Origin: Rufibacter ruber
GTDB taxonomy: Bacteria; Bacteroidota; Bacteroidia; Cytophagales; Hymenobacteraceae
DNA length: 64,000 nt
Assembly: GCF_001647275.1 (NCBI RefSeq)
Contig: NZ_LRMM01000001.1
Span: 124,001 to 188,000, forward strand
Direction: 5' to 3'
Under the pieces are notes generated by a model. The model saw only the letters and a list, made by a program, of their open reading frames with translations, had not been told where the DNA came from and ran no database searches. Made by a program: the position numbers and the translations under genes. How positions within the stretch are numbered: position 1 is the stretch's first letter; each line of letters begins with the position of its first letter. This document shows, piece after piece, positions 9,406-18,979 of the stretch.

Positions 9406-10518
9406 ATGCTGCACTTTCTCACCAAAGCGGTACTGGCCGCTTGCCTGCTCCTGCTCCCCCACCTGCCAGCGGTTGCCCAACAGAAAGAGATAATAGTAGA
9501 AGTCAATAAGAATATAGAGGTCTTGTGCGCCTTGAACAACCAGCTCTCTGCGGCCTTTCTCCGGGACTCAGTGGCAGATCCTTTCCTGTACACCTCAACA
9601 CGGCTTATGCGGTTGAATTATGAACATTTTTTGCCGTACCAGAAGCACCCAGCCGTGGAGGCTACCCAGCACCTGTCAGATAAAATTGGCACGGGTGTGT
9701 ACCTGTTAGGGCTGTTTTATGAAGAGCTGCCCAGGGTAAAGCAAAAGCAGCCGGTCTCTGAGGTTATTCTGCGGGAGATTCACCCCCACCCAGACACTGC
9801 CGCCCAGGTGGTGCAGGCCTACATGCAACTGGTGGCGCAATTCTACCAGGATACCCGGTTTGACCGTTACCTTCGGCAGAACCAACCCACCTACCAGCTG
9901 GCCATACAGGAAGTCCGGAAAAGCCTCCCTGGCCGTGCCTTTCTCCCCACCCTGGAAAACTATTATGGTGCCTCCAAAGGAAGCTATCACTTAGTGGTGA
10001 TGCCCTTCTTCAAGTCAGGCTGGGGCCTCTCCTGGCAGGTGGAGGATCACGGGAAAACGCACCTCTACAACATTGCGGCCCCCATGCAGGAACAGGTTCT
10101 TGACAGGAACAAAAGAACGTTAGCCGCCGGGTATGACAACCCAACTGAAATCAGGAATCTGTCTGTCCATGAGTTTGGCCATTCGTTTGTGAACCCTCTC
10201 ACCACCCAACCACCGCTTGAAGCACAGATCAACCAGTATGCGCACCTGTTCAAGCCCATCCCCCATCAGCCCCAGTACACAGATTGGCTAACCAGTTTTA
10301 ATGAGCATCTGGTACGGGCCGGTGAAATACGCATTGCACTGCAAATGGGTACTGCCCAGGGCGCCCAGGCCCTACAGACCTCCTACCGAGACTGGATGTA
10401 CCTGCCCCACTTCCTGCAACAGCTTTCCAGGTATGAGCGCAACCGGATACAATACCCCACCCTGGCCTCCTTTCTCCCAGACCTGGTTGCGTCCCTGTCA
10501 GCACTTGGCCAAAAGTAA
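9406..10518 (+). CDS. DUF4932-type protein with HExxH motif
   Basis: Predicted exported 370-residue protein. The ATG at 9406 begins a clear signal peptide (core LAACLLLLPHLPAVA, cut before QQK); the longer frame starting at 9133 reads through a palindromic repeat. HEFGH at residues 255-259 with a following SFVNPL resembles a gluzincin zinc site, and the overall layout matches the Bacteroidota DUF4932 family as I recall it. The family is presumed metallopeptidase-like without a known substrate. No operon partner; a small lipoprotein follows 145 bases downstream in the same direction. Confidence 0.75.
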   Translation: MLHFLTKAVLAACLLLLPHLPAVAQQKEIIVEVNKNIEVLCALNNQLSAAFLRDSVADPFLYTSTRLMRLNYEHFLPYQKHPAVEATQHLSDKIGTGVYLLGLFYEELPRVKQKQPVSEVILREIHPHPDTAAQVVQAYMQLVAQFYQDTRFDRYLRQNQPTYQLAIQEVRKSLPGRAFLPTLENYYGASKGSYHLVVMPFFKSGWGLSWQVEDHGKTHLYNIAAPMQEQVLDRNKRTLAAGYDNPTEIRNLSVHEFGHSFVNPLTTQPPLEAQINQYAHLFKPIPHQPQYTDWLTSFNEHLVRAGEIRIALQMGTAQGAQALQTSYRDWMYLPHFLQQLSRYERNRIQYPTLASFLPDLVASLSALGQK

Positions 10519-10663
10519 GGGCAACAGAGACCAGGGCGGCACAGCATTGAGCCCCCTGTCACCTGGCACACCTGCCTTATCTACTTCTGCCATTCTCCCG
10601 TAAACGGAAGCAGGCGTTTCACACCTAAAAAGGTGACACCCTGCCACCTAAACCAAGAGAACT

Positions 10664-10882
10664 ATGAAAAAGACAGCAAATTTACTGGCTACTGCTTTTA
10701 CCGCCGCCTTCCTGTTCACCTCCTGCGGTGATTCCAAACCCACAGAAACCACCGGCAACACCGTAACCGAAGACATGGTAGACGGCGCCGACGGCGGCTT
10801 AGACTCCCTGAACACCTCTGAACCAGACTCTCTGGACACGTCTCAGCAAGACATGACCACCCAAACTGATTCGGCCAGGTAG
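10664..10882 (+). CDS. Small acidic lipoprotein
   Basis: 72 residues. A signal peptide with lipobox LFTSC (Cys21) predicts a lipid-anchored envelope protein. The mature part is short, acidic and disordered, rich in Asp, Ser and Thr, with the repeated phrase DSL-NTSEPDSLDTSQ. No domain recognised. The ATG has AAGAGAA just upstream. Such small lipoproteins are common in this phylum and function is unknown. Confidence 0.7.
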   Translation: MKKTANLLATAFTAAFLFTSCGDSKPTETTGNTVTEDMVDGADGGLDSLNTSEPDSLDTSQQDMTTQTDSAR

Positions 10883-10908
10883 GCCATAGTCTTTTAGAAA
10901 AATCATTA

Positions 10909-10950
10909 CCTGTTTTGGAGCCGTTTTTCTGAGAACAGCTCCAAAACAGG
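10909..10950. repeat. Palindromic repeat, family A, arm-changed variant
   Basis: CCTGTTTTGGAGC pairs with GCTCCAAAACAGG. The usual GGCC step has become GGAGC with a matching GCTCC on the other arm. It follows the lipoprotein stop. Confidence 0.85.
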
Positions 10951-11089
10951 TACTCTGTGTACTGATTGATGTTTCCCGCCAGTACAAGGTTTAGTGAAGA
11001 CGTGCTGTTTTTCAATCGGGTCCTTAGTGAAGGGCAGGAGAACTCAAGTTTGCTGAGCTGCGGCAAAAAACTGAGTCAGGCGTAATGAA

Positions 11090-11845
11090 CCTGCCCCTTC
11101 CAGGGAGGGGTGTATCAGGAATGCGTGGGGCAAATGGCGGGTGACCGTACCTCAGCAATGCGTGGAACGGCAGGTGTCAACATCCCTCTTCGCACCCTTC
11201 AAAAGGGGGAGTATTGGAGTGAGTTCTGAGTCCTGAGTTCAAAGTCCTTTCTTTTCCCCCCAGACAAATCAGCACGAATGAAGTAGCAATGCCTTGTTTC
11301 GCCGCCGCGCCGCGAGGGCAGGCAGAGACGGCCCGTCATCAGTAGGCACGAGTATGGAGACTCGCGCCAGCGCGTGAGTATCAGGTAGCGTTAGAAGGCA
11401 CGGAAGAAACTTCCGCGCCATAGGGGGCAGAAGAAGCAGAAGTAATGTGAGGCTGCCGCCCCATGGAAGCTGAAAGCTTCCGCCATTATAGGTCCAAGTT
11501 GGAAACTTGAACCAGAGAAATCGGCAGGCAAGCAGCAATAAGTAAACAAACAACAATAAACAATCAACACTTCTGCCAGTGGCACCTGGGTTAATCAACA
11601 CTTCTGCCCCTGGCTGATGTGCGCAGCACGGGCTCGTCTCAGGCTAGCGGATCAGCAACGGTTACCTGCAAACCAATTAACAACCAGAGAAGCTGATCAG
11701 GAGGGGAACCCAAACCAGTCCTGGCGGGGAGCGCCTCTGTTAATACGGTGCCGCTCCAGCGGCAAGGCCGGAGGGCCTAGTTTTAACAGCAGTGCTCACC
11801 GCCAGGACGGGGCCCCGCGGCCGTGAGCGCTTACCGGAAAACATG
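11090..11845 (-). repeat. Long mosaic intergenic repeat, family B copy 2
   Basis: Inverted copy of the 4.4-5.2 kb block. Going along the plus strand: the CCCTTCCAGGGAGGGG hairpin, the Lys/Arg-shadow ORFs, the GGCGCGAGT-type hairpin, GGAAGAAACTTCC, the GGAAGCTTTCAGCTTCC-type hairpin, GGTCCAAGTTGGAAACTTG, then the 91-nt core. It lies between two convergent genes. Confidence 0.8.
11718..11808 (-). repeat. 91-nt structured core of family B, copy 2
   Basis: Outer arms GTCCTGGCGGGGAGC and GCTCACCGCCAGGAC (one mismatch), middle CTGTTAA/TTAACAG intact. The C-to-G swap in the outer stem is matched on the other arm relative to copies 1 and 4. Confidence 0.85.
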
Positions 11846-12190
11846 AAACAATGCAATGAGTGAGGCACCGCGTCAACCACCAAAGCCAGGGGAACAGCAG
11901 ATTACACATTCCTACCACAGCCACGGGAGCAGCAGACCGCGCATTCCCACTGCAGCAACACCGCCAAGGGAAACAGCAAACTTCACCCAACCAAGGGAAC
12001 TGCAGACAAAGAAAACCTGATCAGCAGCAGCAAACTATCCATTACCAAAAGAAACAGCGAACCGTGCAATCCAGCAGCAGATAGCAGGGTACAGCTGAGT
12101 ACTCCAGCCACCCGGAGCCGCCGTCAAAAAGCTATCCCGTTCTAGTCAATCTCTAAAACTGCCCCCTTCATTAACCAATGAGCCCCACTC

Positions 12191-12229
12191 CTGTTTATGG
12201 CCTGTTTTTCAAAAAGTAGCCCAAAAACG
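12191..12229. repeat. Palindromic repeat, family A
   Basis: CTGTTTATGGCCTGTTTTTC with AGTAGCCCAAAAACG. Immediately beyond the hom terminator. Confidence 0.65.
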
Positions 12230-12232
12230 AAA

Positions 12233-12257
12233 ACGCCCGGCTTTAAAAGCCAGGCGT
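12233..12257 (-). terminator. Terminator of the metY-metX-hom operon
   Basis: On the minus strand ACGCCTGGCTTT pairs with AAAGCCGGGCGT and is followed by TTTCGTTTTT. It lies 64 bases beyond the hom stop. Confidence 0.8.
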
Positions 12258-12320
12258 CTTGCGCGATTAAAACAAACTAATTTAAACAAGCTACTATCTT
12301 TAGAGTTGGCCGCCTCTCAG

Positions 12321-13568
12321 CTAGGAAAGCTCCACGGCCTCATACTTTTTTACATTCTTAGGCGAGGCAAAGTCAGAAGACAAAGCTAAGATGAAGGCAC
12401 CCGCCTCTCTTATTTTATCCTGGTTGCGCAGCAGGCTCTCTAAGGTGACCATGCCTACCACAGAGTCAGAGTCGGCGGCGCTTTCAATAATGCGCTGGCG
12501 GTAGAAGTCCAGCGACTCCAGTAAGTTGGGGTCAGAGGTACGCAGGTACACCTCAATCTGAAAATCAAGCGCCAAAGCAGGCTCTGCCTGACGCTGCTGC
12601 AATTTCTTATAGCCGTAGCGGTACCCGTTGCTGATGGAGATAACATCAGACAGCACAGCCGCCCCGGTAGGGTGCCCTCCCGCGCCTTTGCCTTTGAAAA
12701 GCTGCGGGCCGGAGTAGCCACCCTGCACCACCACCCCATTAAACTCCTGTTCCACCATCTTCAGGTCGTCGGCGTCCCCTACTAAGCTTGGCAAGACCAG
12801 GGGCACAATCTCCCCTTCTGGTGTTAGGTGCACAGATGCCACTAACTTGATGGTACTGCCATTCTGCCGGGCAAACTCCAGATCACGGTTGCCTAGAGAG
12901 TCAATCCCGAAGAAAGCCACCTCCTGCGGTGCCAAAGTTCTGCCAAAAGCGTGCGCAGTGAGAATGCACAGCTTGTGGCGGGAGTCAGCCCCAGCCACGT
13001 CTAACCAGGGGTCCAGTTCGGCAAAGCCTTTGTCCTGCGCCTCTTTGAGGGCATCTGCGTACGGCTTCTGTTTCTGGAAAATCTGGCTTAATATATAATT
13101 TGAGGAGCCGTTGAGAATGCCATGCACGCGCTCCAGCGGTTCATTTGAAAAATATTCCTCAACGGTTCTTATGATGGGGATACCGCCGGCCACAGCCGCT
13201 TCATACAGCAAGACACCTCCAAACTGCTCCTGCAGTTCCAGCAATTCAGGCAGATGGTAGGCTACTAGTTTTTTGTTTGCGGTCACCACCCGCCTGCCCT
13301 TTCGCAAGGCGGCGGTCACTATGCCATAGGCTTCTGTGGCATCACTGATGGCCTCCACCAACAGGTCAAGCTGATCATCTGCCAACACTTCCTCCGGATT
13401 GAATGAGAACTCTTCTGCCGGTAACGGACGGACTTTAGCGGGATCTTTCACGCAGATCTTCTCAATCTGAAACGGCAAGTTCTTCTCCCGCGCCAGAATA
13501 TCATACAGCCCCTGCCCTACGCACCCAAACCCAAACAAGCCTATCTTTAGAATACGGTTGGAATCCAT
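12321..13568 (-). CDS. hom: Homoserine dehydrogenase
   Basis: Reduces aspartate semialdehyde to homoserine with NAD(P)H, the branch point for methionine and threonine. 415 residues. The Rossmann motif GFGCVGQG lies at residues 13-20, followed by the ANKKL catalytic-domain segment (~94-98) and the conserved GGIPIIR and LNGSSNYIL stretches of the substrate domain. It is monofunctional, with no aspartokinase fusion. Third gene of the metY-metX-hom operon; its ATG lies inside the end of metX (22-base overlap), which points to translational coupling. It is thus under the SAM-I riboswitch and leader ORF far upstream rather than with the threonine genes at 43-47 kb. Confidence 0.95.
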   Translation of the reverse strand: MDSNRILKIGLFGFGCVGQGLYDILAREKNLPFQIEKICVKDPAKVRPLPAEEFSFNPEEVLADDQLDLLVEAISDATEAYGIVTAALRKGRRVVTANKKLVAYHLPELLELQEQFGGVLLYEAAVAGGIPIIRTVEEYFSNEPLERVHGILNGSSNYILSQIFQKQKPYADALKEAQDKGFAELDPWLDVAGADSRHKLCILTAHAFGRTLAPQEVAFFGIDSLGNRDLEFARQNGSTIKLVASVHLTPEGEIVPLVLPSLVGDADDLKMVEQEFNGVVVQGGYSGPQLFKGKGAGGHPTGAAVLSDVISISNGYRYGYKKLQQRQAEPALALDFQIEVYLRTSDPNLLESLDFYRQRIIESAADSDSVVGMVTLESLLRNQDKIREAGAFILALSSDFASPKNVKKYEAVELS

Positions 13569-14602
13569 GTCTTTCTCTTTGGTTTTTTCTGTAAAAATGT
13601 CTCTAATATTTCCTGTAGCTGGGCAAACTCCAGCAAGAATCCATCATGTCCGTATTCTGAGCGCACCACCTCAAAGGTAGAGTTTGGGATGTGCCGGGCC
13701 ACCAGCCGCTGCTCAGTGAGCGGGAACAGCACATCTGAATCTACGCCAATGACCAAGGTCTCTGCCTGCACCTGCGCCAGCGCTTCTTCAACTGACCCTC
13801 TTTCCCTGCCCACGTTGTGGGAATCCATCATTTTGGTAAGGTGCCAATACGAGAAAGCATTGAAGCGTCTGGCCAGTTTCTCGCCCTGGTACTGCTGATA
13901 AGAAGCCGCCCTGAAATTGTCCAGCCTATTATTATGGGTCTCCCGCTGAGAACGGTTATATGCCTGGTAATTGCGGTAAGAGAGCAGGGCAACCGCCCGG
14001 GCAGTTTTCATTCCGTTCAAACCGGCATCATCTGTGTTCAACTGCCAGGTCACATCCTGCTCAATGGCCATACGCTGGCTCTCGTTAAACGCCACCCCCC
14101 ATGGGGTCTGGCGGGCGTTAGAAGCCACGTGCACCAGCTTGTTTACCAGTTCTGGGTTACTCACTGCCCACTCCAGCGCCTGCTGACCCCCCACCGAGCC
14201 ACCTACCAGCACGTCAATCTCCTCAATCTCCAGGTGTTCCCGCAGGTAGTTGAAGGCCCGTACCACATCACGGTTGGTCAAGGTGGGGAAAGTGTGGTAA
14301 TATGGCCTCCCTGTATCTGGGTTCAGGGAGAGCGGACCGGTAGAACCATAGCAACTGCCCAGGGTGTTGGCGCAGACAATAAAGTGCCTGGCCGGGTCAA
14401 AAATCTTGCCCTCGCCAAACAGGCCGCCCCACCAGTCATTGACAAAGGCATTGGCAGTTAAAGCATGGCATACCCAAACTACATTGCTTTTATCAGCATT
14501 CAGGGTGCCCCAGGTGGTGTAAAAAAGCTGGAAGCCGGGCAAAGATTGCCCAGACTCCAGTTGGAATTCATCATAAAAGGTAAAGACGCGTCCTTTCAGC
14601 AT
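13547..14602 (-). CDS. metX: Homoserine O-acetyltransferase
   Basis: Transfers acetyl from acetyl-CoA to homoserine for methionine synthesis. 351 residues, alpha/beta-hydrolase fold. The nucleophile elbow GGSVGGQQALEW has Ser136, the acid is in the VIGVDSDVLFPL segment, and the catalytic His is in SEYGHDGFLLE near the C-terminus. Pairing with metY (an acetylhomoserine user) supports acetyl rather than succinyl transfer, though single-residue specificity changes exist in this family. Nine bases separate it from metY, and it overlaps hom. Confidence 0.95.
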   Translation of the reverse strand: MLKGRVFTFYDEFQLESGQSLPGFQLFYTTWGTLNADKSNVVWVCHALTANAFVNDWWGGLFGEGKIFDPARHFIVCANTLGSCYGSTGPLSLNPDTGRPYYHTFPTLTNRDVVRAFNYLREHLEIEEIDVLVGGSVGGQQALEWAVSNPELVNKLVHVASNARQTPWGVAFNESQRMAIEQDVTWQLNTDDAGLNGMKTARAVALLSYRNYQAYNRSQRETHNNRLDNFRAASYQQYQGEKLARRFNAFSYWHLTKMMDSHNVGRERGSVEEALAQVQAETLVIGVDSDVLFPLTEQRLVARHIPNSTFEVVRSEYGHDGFLLEFAQLQEILETFLQKKPKRKTWIPTVF

Positions 14603-14611
14603 GGCAAGCTA

Positions 14612-15958
<1,347 letters not shown>

Positions 15959-15990
15959 TTACACTTGAAAAATTGAACAAAAACAGGATA

Positions 15991-16044
15991 CTAGGAAAAC
16001 TTACGCGTAGGCGCGTCTCCCCGCGGCAGCGCGGTAAGCCCTAG
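15991..16044 (-). promoter_or_regulatory. Hairpin region between leader ORF and metY
   Basis: On the minus strand an outer CTAGG/CCTAG pair and CTTACCGCG against CGCGTAAG (one bulge) form a long hairpin. An alternative, mutually exclusive CCGCG-CTGC-CGCGG hairpin lies in its 5' half. It starts 18 bases after the leader ORF stop and ends about 45 bases before metY. Two competing folds at this place fit an attenuation or ribosome-access switch; that role is inference. Confidence 0.5.
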
Positions 16045-16062
16045 AAAACCAGAAGGTTCAGA

Positions 16063-16197
16063 TTAGCGACAACAGCAACAACAGTCCTGAATGGACATTC
16101 GCATTTCTGTTGGGCAGAAAGAAGGGGTGTAACCATGGAGCGTCACCAACGGGTGCGCCAAAGCATTGCTAGAAGTGGGTTGGATAGTAATTTCCAT
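16063..16197 (-). CDS. Poly-cysteine leader peptide ORF of the met operon
   Basis: 44-codon ORF: ATG at 16197-16195, stop TAA at 16065-16063. The protein begins MEITIQPTSSNALAHP, contains HGYTPSFCP, and ends SIQDCCCCCR: five consecutive Cys codons (16083-16069: TGT TGT TGC TGT TGT), one Arg, stop. It starts 8 bases after the end of the SAM-I riboswitch and ends 116 bases before metY. Cys runs at the end of a short ORF ahead of sulfur-metabolism genes are known as cysteine-responsive attenuators in mycobacteria; I know of no description in Bacteroidota. No Shine-Dalgarno site is visible; P1 of the riboswitch lies where the ribosome would bind, so SAM could control its translation. Confidence 0.6.
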   Translation of the reverse strand: MEITIQPTSSNALAHPLVTLHGYTPSFCPTEMRMSIQDCCCCCR

Positions 16198-16204
16198 CTT
16201 CGTA

Positions 16205-16320
16205 TCAATTTATATTCCCCAGGGCAATATGTCCGCTGGGATCAGGAATTAGCACCTTACCTCTTAGTAGGTTGCTAGAGCTTCATTGAGCCTGTCTCTC
16301 CGCTCTTCTTTATAAATCAA
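16205..16320 (-). promoter_or_regulatory. SAM-I riboswitch (S-box) upstream of metY
   Basis: 116-nt aptamer on the minus strand. P1 forms from UUGAUUUAUA and UAUAAAUUGA (10 pairs counting three at the end, two of them G-U). Then come the conserved GAGCGGAGAGAC, the kink-turn AAUGAAGC, GCAACC, the P3 pair ACCU/AGGU, the hallmark AAGGUGCUAAUUCC, and P4 CCCAG/CUGGG. All core S-box segments are present in order. No clear terminator follows directly. The next element is a leader ORF 8 nt after P1, so control may be on translation initiation or on the joint leader. Confidence 0.93.
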
Positions 16321-16346
16321 CTACCGGAATAATTGACTTGATACTG

Positions 16347-16377
16347 CAAATGTAAAGCCCGAAAGTTCATCTGCAAA
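16347..16377 (-). promoter_or_regulatory. Bacteroidota-type promoter of the met operon
   Basis: On the minus strand TTTG (-33), a 19-base spacer, and TACATTTG (-7, matches TAnnTTTG). The start of transcription should fall near 16340, about 20 bases before the riboswitch. Confidence 0.8.
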
Positions 16378-16599
16378 CAATTTATAAAAAATTTTACGAA
16401 TTAATTTTACGAAGGCTTTAACCAAGGGTTGTTCAGGTTGCAATATTGACAGCAGAAACTAACATTCATTAGCATGTTGTTATTTGTTTTGATCTGAGGG
16501 GAGGGAATGGGATAGCGTTTTGTCTGTTCCAAAGCTGGTGCTGGTACTGTTGTTTCCTTTCATTGCTGCTAAAATGCGAAGTTAGTTGTCCCCTTGGCG

Positions 16600-17225
16600 G
16601 TGGCGTTTGCTCCGGTGCCTCACTCACTGCATTGTTTCATCTTTTCCGGTAAGCGCTCACGGCCGCGGGGCCCCGTCCTGGCGGTGAGCACTGCTGTTAA
16701 AACTAGGCCCTCCGGCCTTGCCGCCGGTGCGGCACCGTATTAACAGAGGCGCTCACCCCCAGGACTGGTTTGGGTTCCTCTCCTGCTACTTCCTGTACTT
16801 GCTCTGTCTGTTCCAGTAGGTAACCGTTGCTGATCCGCTAGCCTGTGGCGAGTCCGTGCTGCGCACATCAGCCAGGGGCATGGGTGGTGGTGGATTGGCT
16901 ATGGCAGATTGAGTGGCAGATTCATAGCTGCTGCTGCTGCTGCTGCTGGCGCGAGTCTCCAGACTCGTGCCTAGTGATGATGGGTAGTCTCTGACTACCC
17001 TCGCTGCCGGGCAGCGACCATGCGCAGTGCTGGTTTACTCGTGCTGGAATGCCAGAGCGGAATAAATGACTCAGAACTTTAGACTCAAGACTCCTTTCGT
17101 TATTCCCCCTTTGAAGGGGGCGAAGGGGGATGTTGACACAGGAGGGCACGCATGCCAGAGGTACGGGGCATAGGCCTCACACATTCCGGATAGCTCCCCT
17201 CCTGGGAGGGGTTGGGGTGGGTTTC
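16600..17225 (+). repeat. Long mosaic intergenic repeat, family B copy 3
   Basis: Shares the G+C-rich core, the CCGCTAGCCTGTGGCGAG and GTGCTGCGCACATCAGCC segments, the GCGCGAGTCTCCAGACTCG hairpin and the final CCCCCTTTGAAGGGGG module with copy 1. It lacks the middle GGTTCAAGTT hairpins. Seven CTG triplets (16928-16948) stand at the join. It separates the divergent met operon and purC. Confidence 0.75.
16675..16765 (+). repeat. 91-nt structured core of family B, copy 3
   Basis: GTCCTGGCGGTGAGC against GCTCACCCCCAGGAC (one mismatch), CTGTTAA/TTAACAG, and an inner TCCGGC/GCCGGT hairpin. Confidence 0.85.
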
Positions 17226-17435
17226 ACGCATGGCTGATCTCGTTGCGGTTTCCGGCGAGTCTGGAGAGATGTCTCATTCCATGGTGCGTGAAAGAGTCGC
17301 GCGCCAGGTATATGTTCCAACTATCAGCAATAAACCAGCAGCCATTCTTGTAAAAATCAAATAACGTCAGGAGCACCTGAGAGCATCAGGGTTAACGGCC
17401 GCCACTGACGTTCCACGGCCAAGTAGCTACCACCC

Positions 17436-17483
17436 TTTTCTGTTTCCGGGCTGTTTTCTCAAAAACAGCTCTAAAACGGAAAA
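17436..17483. repeat. Palindromic repeat, family A
   Basis: TTTTCTGTTTCCGGGCTG with CAGCTCTAAAACGGAAAA. Between family B copy 3 and the purC promoter. Confidence 0.7.
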
Positions 17484-17525
17484 TAGAAGATGCACCCAGC
17501 CACTGAAAACAGGACGGGAGGGCAC

Positions 17526-17555
17526 TTGCCCCGTGCCGTTCCTTTCCTAACTTTG
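17526..17555 (+). promoter_or_regulatory. Promoter of purC
   Basis: TTG, a 19-base spacer, TAACTTTG (matches TAnnTTTG). The purC ATG follows 19 bases later, giving a short untranslated leader. Confidence 0.7.
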
Positions 17556-17574
17556 CCGGGGTTAGCCCATTTGT

Positions 17575-18510
17575 ATGCAAGCGTTAAAAGAAACCAACTT
17601 CCACTTTCCTGAGCAGACCGGCTTTTACAGAGGCAAGGTACGGGATGTTTATTACTTCAAAGACAAGTTAGCCATGGTGGCCACAGACCGCATCTCAGCG
17701 TTTGATGTGGTATTGCCGCGGGCCATCCCCTACAAAGGACAGGTGCTCAACCAGATAGCGGCCAAGTTCTTGGCGGCAACCGCCAATGTGGTCCCCAACT
17801 GGGTCATAAGCCAGCCGGCGCCCAACGTAACCATTGGCCGCCAGTGCGAAACCTTTAAAGTAGAGATGGTGATCAGGGGCTATTTAGCCGGCCATGCGTG
17901 GCGGGAGTACAGCGCAGGGAAACGCTTGCTCTGCGGGGTGGCCATGCCAGACGGCCTGCGCGAAAACGATCCGTTCCCGGAGCCCATCATCACCCCCACC
18001 ACCAAGGCTGCCGAAGGCCATGATGAAGACATCTCCCGGGAGGAAATCCTGAGACAGGGTATTGTGTCAGAAGAAGACTACCTGCAGCTAGAAGCTTACA
18101 CCCGGGCACTCTTCAAGCGGGGTTCTGAGTTGGCCGCAGAGCGCGGGCTCATTCTGGTGGACACAAAATATGAATTCGGCAAAGCCGATGGCACGATTAT
18201 GGTGATTGATGAAATTCATACCCCAGACTCCTCAAGGTTCTTTTATTCAGAAGGTTATGAAGACCGGCAAAATGCAGGGCAGTCGCAACGGCAACTTTCA
18301 AAGGAGTTTGTACGTCAATGGTTGATTGAAAATGGTTTTCAGGGAAAAGAGGGGCAGCAGGTCCCTGAAATGACTGATGACAAAATAACGGAGATCTCGC
18401 AGCGTTACATTGAATTGTACGAGCAGGTGCTGGGGGAGAAGTTCATTCCCCAAGATTATGCCAGCCAGCCAGATACGCTGCAGCAGAGCATTGCCGTAAA
18501 CATTTTTTAA
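17575..18510 (+). CDS. purC: SAICAR synthetase (phosphoribosylaminoimidazole-succinocarboxamide synthase)
   Basis: Joins CAIR and aspartate with ATP in purine synthesis. 311 residues, the longer SAICAR synthetase form. The ATP-binding start [13 protein letters not shown] (residues 17-29), [12 protein letters not shown] and the later LVDTKYEFG and [11 protein letters not shown] motifs are all present. The start ATG fits the promoter just upstream. It stands alone; the next gene, a STAS protein, follows after 68 bases. Confidence 0.95.
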   Translation: MQALKETNFHFPEQTGFYRGKVRDVYYFKDKLAMVATDRISAFDVVLPRAIPYKGQVLNQIAAKFLAATANVVPNWVISQPAPNVTIGRQCETFKVEMVIRGYLAGHAWREYSAGKRLLCGVAMPDGLRENDPFPEPIITPTTKAAEGHDEDISREEILRQGIVSEEDYLQLEAYTRALFKRGSELAAERGLILVDTKYEFGKADGTIMVIDEIHTPDSSRFFYSEGYEDRQNAGQSQRQLSKEFVRQWLIENGFQGKEGQQVPEMTDDKITEISQRYIELYEQVLGEKFIPQDYASQPDTLQQSIAVNIF

Positions 18511-18578
18511 CATACTTTGTTAGAGATATTCCACCAATTTTTGGTAAATTCGCATTCTAAACCTTTTTGCTGTTACTT

Positions 18579-18956
18579 ATGAAGTACACAATTGATAAAA
18601 AAGAGAATTACACTATCATCACCATAGATGAAAAGAAACTCGACACCACAATCGCCCCTGATTTGAAGTCTGAGTTTGTGAAGTTGAATGCAGAAGGTAT
18701 CACTAACTTGATCTTAGATCTTACCAACGTAAAATATACAGATTCATCAGGGCTTTCTTCAATCCTGATTGCCAACCGTCTTTGCAACTCTTCTGGCGGG
18801 GTTCTGATCCTGACCGGCCTGCAGGAGCACGTGACCAAGCTGATCACCATCTCTAAGCTGGAGTCTGTGTTGAATATTCTGCCTACCGTTGAAGAAGGCA
18901 TTGACCGCGTGTTCCTGCACGAGATTGAGAGTGATCTTACCAACAAGGAAGAATAG
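18579..18956 (+). CDS. STAS-domain anti-sigma-factor antagonist-like protein
   Basis: 125 residues, a single SpoIIAA-like STAS domain. The phosphorylatable serine region is YTDSSGLSSILIAN, after a LILDLTNVKY strand. In this family the unphosphorylated form binds a partner kinase/anti-sigma factor; no such partner is adjacent. The ATG at 18579 (MKYTIDKKENYT) is preferred over a start 12 bases upstream because the fold begins there. Followed by rnz after 23 bases in the same direction, a probable two-gene unit. Acidic C-terminal tail. Confidence 0.85.
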   Translation: MKYTIDKKENYTIITIDEKKLDTTIAPDLKSEFVKLNAEGITNLILDLTNVKYTDSSGLSSILIANRLCNSSGGVLILTGLQEHVTKLITISKLESVLNILPTVEEGIDRVFLHEIESDLTNKEE

Positions 18957-18979
18957 TTCAGGTTTAAGGGGGAGACAGC

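Noticed and set aside
11617-12084. Two short plus-strand ORFs in family B copy 2
   Set aside because: They read through repeat hairpins and are not kept in the other copies.
16046-16138. Alternative 31-codon ORF (MVTPLLSAQQKCECPF...) in another frame of the met leader
   Set aside because: It starts later and lacks the Cys run; the 44-codon frame begins right after the riboswitch and has the regulatory pattern.
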